Shown here: piece by piece, positions 1 through 12,500 of the stretch
Layout: every line of letters starts with the position of its first letter
Position numbering within the stretch: the first letter of the stretch is position 1
Source: Stercorarius parasiticus
Lineage: Eukaryota; Chordata; Aves; Charadriiformes; Stercorariidae
DNA length: 64,000 nucleotides
Reading direction: 5' to 3'
NCBI GenBank assembly: GCA_013396915.1
Contig: VWZL01002229.1
Coordinates: 806,001 to 870,000 of the forward strand
The notes under the pieces: model-generated
What the model saw: the letters and a program-made list of their open reading frames with translations, nothing else
Databases searched by the model: none
Told to the model about the DNA's origin: nothing
Translations under genes and position numbers: made by a program

Positions 1-3000
1 ATACAATATCCCTGCATGTCTTTATTTCCACTAGTAACTCTGCAGGTCCCCCTCTCTTTTTTCTTCACTTTCTTTCACATTCCTCTCCATATCGATTACT
101 TTTTCCTCTCTGATTGTCATTCACCCGCATGTTGCAGGCCTCACTGCAACCTTATTCAACTCCAGTTTCTAAGAAATAAGAGCCTTTCTCTTTCATCTTC
201 TGCTTTCTCTTGCACCCTTTCTTCATGTTTTTGTGTGGATGAAGACATGACATGGCTTCCCAAATATTTACTTTGGGAATATTTACTTACTTATTTGACA
301 GAACTTGGCATACCCATATCATAAAAAATTGCAAAGAGTTAATCTTTCTTTTTCCCTTCTTCCTCAGATTTCATTTTTTAACCTAAGAACGGGCAAGCTG
401 GATGAACGCTAATGGCAATCTTTCCCTTCTCTGCCTATTTCCTCCAGAAGGAACAGTCTGAAGTAGTACAAGGACGGGAGATTTCCAAAGAAAAATTTGC
501 TTTCTTGATTTTAGTTGGCCTGTAAGTGAAGTGTGGCTCAAAGCCAGTGTACAAACATGGAGCCAGCTTTGGAGCTGGTAATGAGACAAGACTGAACAAC
601 TCTGCTGCTTACCCAAATACCACTACTTTGAAGCACAACTTCTTTCATTCATGTTAGGCTAACTTCAGAGGAGCTTTACCCATGTGTAGATCAGTCAAGC
701 TATCATTACACTGGGAACAAGCGCCAAGGCTCATATTAAAAATAGAAAACGCCCATGTAGTATTTTATATGTAAGAACACAGATGTATATACACATGTAT
801 ACACCTATAGGCAAACACACGCACACACAGACACAAATGTTTAATCTTCAGCTTTCTCTCATGAATTCTTAGCTTTTCTCACACAACACAACAAGAAATA
901 TAGTGTGGTTTTCTCCTTGTGATATTGAAATGGGAACAGGGACTGCCACTGAGCGGTATCACTATTTATCACCCCCTCACAGAAGGATGCATTGTTGACT
1001 GATGGATCACTGTCTTTCACAGAGGTTTCACCCTGCCTTGGATAGTCCAAAAATAATGACACCCACAGATATAAGTAAATGTTTTGCCTGGCATTAGGAA
1101 AGAGAGGGAAACTGCAGTTACTGTCAATCTGAATCAACTTTTTAAAAAAGCTTCATTTTTTTCTATATATAATGTGACAAAATATTATTAAAAAATTGAC
1201 AGAACAACAAACAGTCTATGTCACAGGCACTGAGCAACTTCATCCTGAGCCTTATGTTCTAACAGGGAAGGTGGATTCCAGTGGTGCCTCTGAGTGCAGA
1301 AAAATACAGTATGTTGAGTTCCAGCACCAGCAGACTTCAACAGTTTTAACTAGTTAGGAAGACAATCATAGTGGGTATGCTGCAGAACTGTTCTTGGCTC
1401 CCAGCTGTGCAGAAGGAAAATGTTCGGTGCCTTTAAACTGCTGTAATTTGTTGCAGAAACACACATGTTACGTACGATAAAAGACAAACAGCAAGACTGT
1501 TTAGGACAGCAGCAGGACAACAGCATAAGACATTTTGATCTTATGGTGTGAGACACTGTCTTTAACCTTGTGAAGCTGATGTCCCTGCTGAATAAGTTAC
1601 CATTTATATTCACGTTATTACACTGCATGCAAGAAAAAAATATACAGTGATACTCCATATGGTATACATCTTACTGGGGTTTTGATTAAGCATTCCGTAA
1701 TGCACTGCTTGCATTAACATGTTAAAGAGCCTTAAATTAGCATTCTTGGTGTGTGTTTCTGATCTGTTCAGTACAGAAACCAACGCACTTGATAACAGCC
1801 TATTGCTTTATTTCTCATAGACGAGTAGAGCACCATTTGATGGTCATGATAAGACTTTGCTGATTTTATTGTTCAAACCTAATATAAGCACTGAGTATTG
1901 TCATTTACTAAAACTCATCTTGCCTGAGAGAGAACACTCTCTGAAATGCATTTCACTAATTGTCATTATTCTTAAAAATCTGAGTTCTACAAAAGGAACA
2001 TTTCTGCCAAAATCAACATAGTGCAATTCTGTGTAAACAGTCAGTAACTTCCAAAACCCATAAATAACAGAGGATTTTTTCTGCATTTGTTTTTAGGTTT
2101 TGCACAGGGTGAGTATAAAATCTGTCTTGTCTCCTTACCTTTTTTACAGAAAACTCATTTCTGACTAATACATTTTCCAAACAATACTACAGCACCATCA
2201 ATGATGAAAGATAAACAGGTTAAGCCCGAGCAGCAGTTCTGATCAAGCTCCCCTCACACAGTCAGTAATGGGAGAAACCTCCAGTAATGCCTCCAACTGC
2301 TGTAGAAGTTATTCTGTCCCAGTCCTTATACATCTTCCACCCTCTTCCTGTGCTATGCCTTCAAGAGATGAGTTACAAGTATAGCTTTAACCACGCTAAG
2401 ACTTAAAATGAAAAAAAAAAAGAAAAAAAAGTTGTTTAAACCTACTGAAAAATATTTCCAGTTTGCACTAACATGTACTGTAAAGGACTTCTCAGATCAC
2501 TTAAAAGCTTACCAGTGACGTCTGGATTTACAAATCTTTAACCAGCCTTTTTTATGTCTTCTGATTTAATTGTACTTTTATGAATAGAACGTCTGTTTAC
2601 GTTCTGCTGCATTTTGACTAGTGCCAAAGCATAGAATTGCTTCCTGGTATCATTAAACATCTAGGTTTTTTACTGATATAATCTTGATTTTGAGCAACTT
2701 ATATAACATGAGAAAGAATCCAATCAGTGCAGCAAACAATTTGTATTACCGTAATTTTATTTCTGGATCTTTAAAAAGAGGCATTATACAGCAGTAGATA
2801 GACTTACTAGCAGTGACACAGGTACAACATCAGGAGCTATTGTGAGAAGAAAGGCTGGAAGCTTCAGCCTGGTCTACAAAATACTAGCAGGGAGCTGTTG
2901 CTTGACTTTAAGTTATGCAATGTAATGTTCTGGGTGCTGTTAGAGGCTTGTTTTACTTCTGAATCTGCTATGAGTAAAGATTAAATCATTTCATCGTATA

Positions 3001-3847
3001 GCTTCTTTTGTTTGAGTCTTTGAAAACTGACTTTTTAAGGACCAGCTCTTGCTGCTTCCTGCTATATCTAACTTCTACAGGAAGGTCTTTAATTTCAGCA
3101 GGAATCCTAGTGGCATACAGCTACTATTCACAATCAGAACTGGTAGTGAAAAATTAGTCTCACACTGTTGATAGTGAGTTAGCACACAGTCAGCAAACTT
3201 GCAGTTCGTTTTCTTATTGCATGCATTTTGGAGCCAGTATCTTTAAAAAGTACCAGAAACAGGTTCCCACTGAACAAGAATTTCTTAAAAGCAGTTAAGG
3301 GTGGATAACATGAGCCAAGGAGTGACACAGAAGATTTCAGTGATGATGTCATTTGAAACAGTTGAACTAAGGTCTGTCCAGAGAATGAGGCTATTTTGGT
3401 TATTGCACGGTTGTCTCCAGCCTTGTGGCATGCCCACAGTTTGTTTTGGTTTTTTTCCTGAAAGTTGCAATGTTGTAACTGGGACAGGAAATGAACATGT
3501 TGCAAAAAGATGCCCTGACTTCATTTAACTTTTTAGCACAACAAGGAACCAAGAAGCTGCCTGCGCCATTTTCAGAAACAGATGAAATTTTCAATACTCT
3601 AAAGCTAATAACCAGAACTATAATATCCTTCAGTGCTGCAGTAATTTGAAGAAGTAAACACCCGGTTTAATGGACTCTAAAATCCATGTACTGGAATCCA
3701 AGTGAGTTGCCCCAAATCCTAGCAAAAAACAGAAAAGGTAACTAGCACAAATGCATACTGCCTTGAGGGTCTCAGATTATACACAAACTACAGCCAAGAT
3801 TTAAAAAGAGGTTGGGGAGTTGCTTTTTAACAGCTATAGGATTACCA

Positions 3848-3877
3848 GGTACCAAAAAAAAATCTTTTTTTGGTGCC
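3848..3877. repeat. Inverted repeat / hairpin, 13-nt arms
   Basis: The left arm GGTACCAAAAAAA (3848-3860) pairs with the right arm TTTTTTTGGTGCC (3865-3877) around a 4-nt AATC loop, with one T/G mismatch. In RNA this would be a U-G pair. The A/T-run core makes chance origin plausible. I see no flanking target-site duplication that would make it a transposon terminus. Confidence 0.6.
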
Positions 3878-6786
3878 AAACCAGGTTTCTGGAATTCTAA
3901 CTGGTAACATAAAGCATTTTCTATTACATTCTTGCTCTGTGCATGCTTTGAAGTAAAAACCATTGTACTCACCATTGAACACAACGGCATCAGAAGCTAA
4001 CATGGCCTCAGAAGTGATCACAGCATCATTTATTTACACAGTAGGTTCATAAAAAAGGATAGCCGATGCAAACAAAAATTCAGGAGTAATTCTAAGCACT
4101 AGACAGTAGTAATTATGCACACCAAATTTCAAAGCAGCCTGCACAGACAAAAACTCTTCCTCTTGGAAAAAGGGGCTGTACAATCTGTGCAGGTTTCTGA
4201 TTGTCAAGATAGCACAGCTGCGCACTGGCCCCAGAATGCCCCACCTGGCTCAGGGCTGAAAGGCTGAGGAGGAAGAGTATCACCTCTCAATCACTGGCAT
4301 TACTAATTCATAGAGCATTTGGGAAAGGAAGAACAGAGAAAATCAAGCCCTGACCAAACCCAACCCTGTTTTATTTGAAGATCGCTATCTGAGATGGCAC
4401 AGCTGCAGGTCTACGGGAAACAGCAAGCATTTCAGAATATCCACTCCCATGCTGAAAAAGTGAGGTGAGTATATGTTTGTTTAAATACAATTCTGTCTGA
4501 ATCCCCAAACTGCTACTATGGCATCATTGCTTCCACAAGAAAAGCTGCTTTCAATGATGAGGCCAGGGAATATCTCTTCTATTCCTATTAATTAGGGGGC
4601 TAATTCCCCCTCCACAAGAGGGTAACTTGCAATACAGTAAAATAATGAAACCATCTGTGTTCTGAGTCGTTCAAAACTCAAAGGCATTTGCTTATTGCAT
4701 TTCCAAAAGAGAGCAAAGGCTGAAACCACGTTACTCTTCAGAGGTTATTTCTGAAACTATACATTCTCAAACTTAAAACTGAAATACTTCTATCTAAAAC
4801 AGTCATATATAGGCAAATTTATTACACATTTCTGAGGGCTTGATCCAAAAAGAATGTTCTCCCTATGGCTGCTAGCCCATATGAAAGCGCAAAAAAGCCT
4901 TTGGGGCTCTACAGCTGCAAGAGAGATTTGCATATTGAGAGATAGGTGAGGCTGGTTGCAAGCTTTTTGGCAACACCTTCTTTAATTAGGAAAAAAAAAA
5001 CTAATAGATGGTGATTTCACTCAGGTCTTCTTTGGAAATTGTTCCCAGAATAAAATTTCTGGTGAAAATAGAAGGGGAAAACCAATTCCAGAGCAGTGAG
5101 GCTGAGGATTCACATACCTATGCCTCATTTAGATTAAGGATCTTATCACTAGATGAATTCCCTGACAACATATAATGGGTTACTGTAGAGAAAAGAAGGG
5201 AAACAGTGGGGAGCAACGAAAGGTGGAGAGGCAGTTTCTCAATCTCTCTGTCTAAAAGCGTGTCACCCCATATAAATAATGTAATATTCGTCAGTGCACA
5301 GGCTCAAACCTGAGTCATCTGCATTCCTCATACCTCAACCTGACTGACGTTATACAGTCTGCAAAATTTATATGAAAATATTCTCTGGACCAGCTAAAGT
5401 GGAGTAAGTTTTATCAGGAAAAAAAAAAAAACTAGCAGGTCCCACTTGCTAGGAAACATAGCTCTAATAACCTCTGAACTCATCTGCTTGGATAAAAGCA
5501 AAAATCTGAACAGACTTGTCTTCCTTCACCAATGAGTTTCATAACTGTCTGTGTCAGGATGGTTAGGTTTCCTTTTTACACCTTCTGAAAAGTTATCTTT
5601 TGTATTGCCCAATGCTGGACAAGAAGAGCTCTGAAATCTTGAAGGGACCTGTACAAGAAGAGACTATTCTCCTCCCAATTCCATCCAGAAGACAAAAGAT
5701 GAAGCACCAGTAGCAACTGCTATCCACTCCCTCAGGTTTCCAGTTCTCTTGACTCCTCAAATTGTATTCAACTGTCTATCCTATCTTATTGCCATATCAA
5801 GGTAACATTTTACTCTATTAGTATCACTGTTTCTTAGTCTTCTTTTAGCAGCTTAAAAAGGCTGTGTTCAAAGATTTGAGCAACATGGCAACAAATGGAC
5901 ACAGCAGTGTTAACATGCTGGTATACCAATAAATCAAGCCTGCCAAGCAGCAACCTCACACCAATGGCAGGTAGCAAGTAACCTTATTAATGTCAAACAA
6001 TCGCGGTCAGCAGGCAGTAAGTAAGGGAAAGAAAAATAAAGCAGGACGAAACCCAGAAAATCCTCTACTAGAAGAACTGGCTAGTAAGGATTGTATCGCT
6101 GGAGACCAAATTGTTATGGCTGGTGTCAGTATCATTAGCTTACTAGTAGCTCTAGATGGTTTTTGTCTTTTTAATGACCCTCATAATTTTCTTATGCCTA
6201 ACAGATGAACTTACTGAAAGATCATTCCGTCTTCAGTTCACACCCTCCCACACCTTTGCAGGTGTCGCGAGACACAAGTTAAGGAAGGCTCATTTTTTAG
6301 ATTTTCTTAAACACATCCATTGTCTCTTTGAAGCCATGCAAATTTTTAATAATTAGCACTGTGCTAGCATAACATAAATTTTTAGATACCAGGAATTTAA
6401 TGACTGATGCAGACAATGGCAGTGTTCAAACCCTTCTTTCTCAGTTCAGCTCATCTATCTGTCTGGAACCTACTTAATCCCTGTGGAGAAGTGACCTTTA
6501 CAACCCAGCTCTCAGAAAAGCAAGTTTCATTCTTTAGAAATATAGCAGATGAAAGTTATTGAAAAATAAAACTTAGAGGAGGATATCCCTGGATCTTGCT
6601 ACAAAAGCTACATACCACGTTCACCACAAGCTACAACATTTAATACTGTAATATGCTATCAAAGTATTCAGTGTATTTTTAGGAACATATTGTAAAGAAT
6701 TCCAGCAAGTGCTCTTAATGTTCTTTTGTTTGGCAAATGACATTGCCCTCCCTCCATGGTTAAAACAGCAAATTACCAGACACCCT

Positions 6787-7045
6787 AAAGAATGCAACAG
6801 TCTAGCCAAACCTAGAAAAACCCACTTTTAACACCAGCAGCCTCGCCAACTACCACTCAGTTTCCAACCTCCTCTTCCTTGGCAATGTCTTTGTGAAGGT
6901 AGTGGCATCCAACAGCTAACAGCACCTATCCCTTGCCAGCACCCTGGCTCCTTGACATACAGGCATCAGACCAAAACGTGATAGAAGAACAAACCCTCCT
7001 GGCACTGCCAGTCTGCGTGCTCCTGGCCTGGGACTGAAAACAAAC
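6787..7045 (+). mobile_element. Ancient LINE (L3/CR1-like) reverse-transcriptase relic
   Basis: Plus-strand translation from about 6812 gives LEKPTFNTSSLANYHSVSN followed by LLFLGNVFVKVVASN. This matches the usual LINE motif pattern LKKPxLDxxxLANYRPVSNLPFLxKVxEKVVASQ found in CR1, L2 and L3 reverse transcriptases. About 30 residues downstream, in another frame, EEQTLLALPVCVLLAWD fits the ETALLALVDDLLLALD segment that follows in the same proteins. Frame changes and stops (for example TGATAG near 6979-6985) show it is long dead. It lies antisense to NFIB within the intron. Family assignment (L3 versus older CR1 versus L2) is uncertain. No 3' tail is visible. Confidence 0.75.
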
Positions 7046-9447
7046 CTCAGAGTGGATATCCTCTGGGGCTCTGACAGAAGTGACTGGCTGGTTCTAATAA
7101 AAAGACTCATGGGAAGTATAATAAGAAAGAGCAGGACAGCAGTCCTTTTCCCAGACAAGCTGAATGGAGTGCAACTCCCTCATTCTTCTGCACAGCCCCT
7201 GAAGTCCTGCATTCTGCAGTTCCACAAACCTCAACGCTTTCTCCCTGCCAGTTTAACCCCAAGACAGTATCACACAGGGAAGCTGAACAATGCTAGAAGT
7301 TCATGTACCCTCAAATAGACACATGACATCCAATTATGCCTCTGTCTCTGCTTAAATGAAGGGTTTCAAGGGAAGGAAGACACAGCTTCCATTTCCTGTC
7401 CCCACTTGGCAGCAGATACAGGAATAATACTGCCAGCAATGAATCCGAAGTATGAGAAAGTGTTATGCTCAAAATTCAAGCAGAAAGTTTCATGACGAAA
7501 CCAGCAACAGATTTCTCTGCCCTCTGTCTCCCTCCACCTTCTGGGACACTGGAGTTTGTCAAACATGGGGGCATCTGGTCTTGCCCCACAAGGCTGCCAA
7601 AAGAAAGCCCGTATAGTTCATCTGCTGCCCTCTCCAGGGCTCTGCTGCTGGCCTTCATGAAGTAGCCTGGGGTCAAGACTGAGGGTCGGTGAGACGGGAC
7701 TCTGTAGGGGATATGATCCTCACTAGTGAAATATGTACTTCTACCTTCTTACTCCAAAGGCTGAATGGTACTTTAAAAGCAGAATTTTAAAACATGTTGA
7801 AGGTGAGTTTCCAGACCCTGCCTTCAGACCCTAAGCCTTGGCTGTATCCAAACCCAGAGGCTACAAAGGATCCTTCAAAATGACGCGGGGTAATGAATGC
7901 ATTTGGCTTTTCTTGCACTCAACAAACAGAGATATTCTAAAACAAAAATAAATGCTCCACAGATAAACGCTCAAAGTTTTACAAAACTGCGGTTATCTGT
8001 GAGGGAATTTTTCAGGCTTGTTTTAGGTGTAAATTTGCTGTTTTGGTTTTTAAACCACTATCCTACATAATTCATGTCATGTATTTAATAGAGGAATAAA
8101 AGCCTACTCATAACGTCCCACACAGTTTGGAGAGAAACAGCATCGAAGTCTCCAGCCAAAAGTGATTTCAAGCCTGCATCATTCCTTGCAAAAAAAAAAA
8201 AAATCACATTTAAAAATCACTTGAAAAAGATCTTACAACATTATTTGACTTGTTCCCTTGTTTCCCTTCTCAACTTTGCCCTCATATCTCTAAAACATAT
8301 CTGCAGTCTTCCAGTCTATGTTTCTGGGGTTTTATTACTGGAATATGGCCTTTTGTATAATGATCTATGACGGTTCTCCCTCTTTTGGGTATTCACATGC
8401 AACACACACCTGACATACTCCACCACAGGTAGAGAATAATTTTACCATATGCATAGTTCAAAACCATAAAGCCACAAGGTAGGCTGTTTTCCCTAATATT
8501 TGGACAGATCCAGAAAATATTCATGTATATGTAACAGCCCAGCATCACACAATTACTTCTTGGTTAGAGTGTGGTTCATTTTGCATTTAGAAAAAGAGCA
8601 AACTGAGTTAGTTGCAGCTTATTTCAGATAGGCACTTTTTCTGAGAGCCAAAATGAGAAGATACAGCATGATGGTGGTGGCAGGAGTCACTCCTTGCTCA
8701 TTAAAAAGTGACAGTATGTCTGTCACACTTATTTGTCTTACCCTAATAAAATTCATAAAACAAAAAAGATTTACAAGATTTATTAGCACAGCCCAACTGA
8801 TTAGAAGGATAACTCCATGAAAATACAAAGAACCTTTGGTCTAAACAGTGTGGAATGGCGAAGTCTGGGTTTGATTTTCTCTTTAATTTTTACTTTTAGA
8901 GAATCCTTGAAAGGACTATTTACACTGACATCTCTCTCAAAATAATTCTAAATATCACTAGCATGACCCATTAGCAACGTGTTCAATAACTGCTCTGAGC
9001 TGACATAAAAATATAAAATATTAACATATTTGCATGTTATAACACACATATAAAATCAAATTAAAGAAGCTCATAGCTCAGGTCACGGAGTTTAGAGGTA
9101 GGTCAATTGTGTTTTGTCTGAGTTAAAAGAATAATTGTAGCATCTGAAGACTTTTATGAAAGTAAAGTTACTTGGGATCTTGTCTCCTTACTCCTCCGCC
9201 CATGCCAATTTACAAAATTCTAAAAAGCACGAACTGAAAGAAAAATTCCTTAGATTAAATGCATGTTGAAACTAAAATTGAGGCATTGCCAGTTTAAAAG
9301 AACTATAATAATCACAGCTTGTCCTGATTATATGTACTTACCAGTGCAAAATAGGTTGCTGACCAATTATGCTCTCTTTAACTATTAACAGTAGTATCTT
9401 TGTTCTCAAACAATGTTAGATGCACATGTTCTGGAACTTATATTTAC

Positions 9448-9501
9448 CTGGTGGATTCTTGGCAGGATCATTGTGGCTTGGACTTCCTGGTTGTCCAGAA
9501 T
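9448..9501 (-). CDS. NFIB: NFIB 54-nt coding exon (exon 3 in the usual numbering)
   Basis: NFIB is a nuclear CTF/NF-I transcription factor that binds TTGGC(N5)GCCAA as a dimer and acts in lung, brain and other organ development. Read on the minus strand, a pyrimidine-rich tract ending TTTCATTTCTTTATAG is followed by the 54-nt exon and then the donor GTAAATAT. With two bases completing a codon from the previous exon, it encodes (D)SGQPGSPSHNDPAKNPP(G). This is the linker just after the DNA-binding/dimerisation domain. From memory, mammalian NFIB reads SGQSGSPSHNDPAKNPPG, so this copy differs by S to P at one site. NFIA, NFIC and NFIX have clearly different linkers, which makes NFIB specific. 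The exon enters and leaves in phase 1 and is divisible by three, so skipping would keep the frame. It is too short to stand out as an open frame. No other NFIB exon was seen in the window. Confidence 0.93.
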
Positions 9502-12500
9502 CTATAAAGAAATGAAAGAAATGTTTCACTAATTTGTTTTGAAAGTATCTCACAACCTTTTAATACCCTCCTTCAGTATTAAACTAATACTTAACTTTGT
9601 TCTTTAAAGGTCATTTCCCTGACTTTCTACATGAAGGCATTACTGAACAAACACACTATATGTAACCCATTTTATGCAGAAGCAGAAACATTGTGAAAGA
9701 TGCAATGATCCTAATAAGAGGAACTCATAGATCACTGAATAAGGACAAGAGAGTCATTCAGGTAAATACTCAAGTTGTAAACACATCTACAAGGATACCT
9801 TTTCATTCCTTTTCCCTCCAACCCCCAAATATAATATTGCATAATCAGCAAAGCAGAGTAGTTTCTTCTCAGGCAATGACCAGAAAGACGTACTGGATCA
9901 GGCAACTAATGGCGTTTGCAGGGATGAGCCCTGTTTCTTTACCCTTTCCTTATAGGACAAAGACCTAAGCTGCTTTCACAGACTCACAACTGCCCTGAAG
10001 ATAAGACGGTCCATTGTAATACAATATAGGCTTTGTGTTCCTAGTCTGTGAGAATTGCTGTTGTGAAATGAAGATTATGTAACATAAAAACTAACAAACA
10101 CAAATCCTGTAGACTTCAAAGAGTGTTCTCTTCATGATACATGCACTAAATGAATCAAGAGGAGAATGCAATTTGATGTTAACACACTAAATAATAATAA
10201 TATCCTTATTCATAAAAGCAGTTGCTTTTAAAACTGTCTACTTTTTGCTGTATTCCCACACCAATAATATAACAAAACCCGGCTCCACTGCAAGAAATTG
10301 TTATTAACAAAGTAAGACACAAAAGGAACTCTTTTATGCAAAGAGTAAAAAATTAAATGAAGCAACCATTTGTTCTGTATATAGGTATCTAAAATGGAGC
10401 AGAACAGTTCTACAATCTGAATAAAAAAGATCCATTTTTTAAAGTGTATCGGTGCTTGTTAGTAGCATAGGATCACCAAAGATTGCAGTACAGAAATTGC
10501 TAGTGCAAAATGGACCCCAGAGGGAAGTCAAGAGTTCTTGAATGCATTGCTGCTTACTGTGTCCAAATTAAAGAAAAAAAAGATAGAAAAGGATAAAAGT
10601 ACATACAAAAAAATACTTGTCCTTCAATTCCCATGACTGCTTCTTAAAGCCTAGCTAGAGCTCAAAGCTCTAGCTCTCAACCTAGAATGAAAGATTCCCT
10701 CCACCCGCTACAAGAAATTCATTGAAATCTGTTACCTCGCATTATATAGCTTAGCAAACATGGCTTCACACGCTTGTCTCTCAAGCAGTTTAAGTTAACA
10801 CAAGCTTGATTCTACAGAAGATATTATCTGAGATGGAAATCCATTTCACAGTTCAAGTTCTACTGAATTCATCTGAATGACAGGTGTCACAGAAGACAAG
10901 CATCTGGGGATCTAAGAGAGTACTGGAAGACCAAGGCACATGTGAAACCCAGTTCCAATGGTATTAAAAACAGAACTAAATTTTCCAATACTGAATGAAA
11001 TCACTCCTGCACACAATAAAAAACATATCAGATAGAGAATTTCACATGAAATTTCCTCTATCTTCTTCAGCCCTGGGTAGGAAGAATGAAGTACAGGCCT
11101 CCCAGTCACAGTCTACATGCAAGTTTGGGCACTTGGATACTTTTAAGAGTCCCATTGTATAGCACAATTATGTTGCCATTCAGTATGCTTGTTTCTTTTC
11201 ATGGAAAGATACAGCACATCCCTTCAAAAAATCAAATCAAGTTAATTTGAAAACTCAATCAGCTACAAGAAATGCCAAAAAAAAGTGTTTTTCAAATGGA
11301 CCCTTATATGGACAAACGTCCGTTTCCCCCTGTTGCAATGGGAAGGTTCACCCTGCAGGGGGTGAACTTTAATATTCTTCCAAAAGGCATTCTTTGCTTC
11401 TGCAAATCATACATATTATTATTTAAACTATGATTATCAGAGAGGATTAATTTTACATAGCAGTGGTCCAACTGTAAAACTACTGCAGATGTGTGGCTAA
11501 ATGAAATGTCAATTTGCTAGCAGATGCACCCAATAAAGCTTGGACAATGTAGTTTGGAGAACACAGATATTTGAAACTGGATTAATGAGGCCTACCAGAA
11601 AATAGCCTTTGAAGTTTTCTCCTATTAAAATTCACTATAAAGATACACAAAGCGAAGAATATTTTCTAGCTCTTGCACAGCAACTTGCCTTTACTCTCTC
11701 ATTGTCAACATGGCCACTTTCTGGAACCAGGGTTTAAAGACTGATGGCAGTTTATACAATTCTTTTTCATATTATAATAAGATAAACTTAGCAAAGAATT
11801 TTCCAGGTATAGGTATAAGTAGTTGACTAGTTATTATAATTTTCCAGTCAGACTTAGTTTTGTTTTATGTTAACTACTTATCAGCCACAATTTTTACAGA
11901 TTGAGTCTCAGTGTTTTGAGTAGTAGACGCTGCTAACATATTGGCCATCAGCATCTCAATGATCTTGAGAAAGCAAAGAATAACTGTAAGCTGAATATGA
12001 GAAGCAACTTCTCTAGCCCTTCACTTAAAGCAATTGAGAAAGCAAAGAACTGTATTCCGTATGAGAGTATCAATACTCACATGCAAGAGTGCAGAGAGTA
12101 ACTCTGCACTCAAAGCACACAGAAGCATCTCATTCTCGGGATGAAAGACACAGACCTGAGATGACCTGTGACAACCCAATTCTCTTACCAGTGTCAGTAA
12201 TTACAAAGCACTCTCCTGATTTGATTGGATGCAAACAGCCTTGCAAAGTACGAAAGATCTACGATCATTATAGGAATAAACTAGATGAATAACTTAATTT
12301 ATAAGCAGAACATTGAATGAAAAGAGACATTGGAGCAATGCTCTTCTAAAGTGGGAGTAAGAGGCATTTTTGGAAAGCCACAGGAACTAGGGAAGCAAAA
12401 GACATGTTAAGACATTCTAAATCTTTCTTTGTCTTCATCTGCACAAGATCATTAATTAACAACATGAGTCCCTGGTTTAAAAATTGCAGGCTTTTCTTCC

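Larger units (their letters stand above)
1..9447 (-). other. NFIB: NFIB intron downstream of the 54-nt exon (partial)
   Basis: This is intronic sequence of NFIB, read right to left; its 5' splice site (GTAAAT on the minus strand) abuts the exon at 9448. I looked for the next NFIB exon, which should encode a peptide starting like YLEDSFVKSGVFNV, and did not see it on the minus strand, so the intron continues past position 1. Contents seen: a pyrimidine-rich stretch near 37-130, A-rich runs at about 2409-2430, 5421-5433 and 8190-8203, a hairpin at 3848-3877 and an ancient LINE relic at 6787-7045. The rest is unique-looking AT-rich sequence. The short open frames here have no recognisable domain and look random. 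Confidence 0.8.

Noticed and set aside
1..9447. Next downstream NFIB exon (YLEDSFVKSGVF...)
   Set aside because: I searched the minus strand for the expected coding words and found none; the exon must lie beyond position 1.
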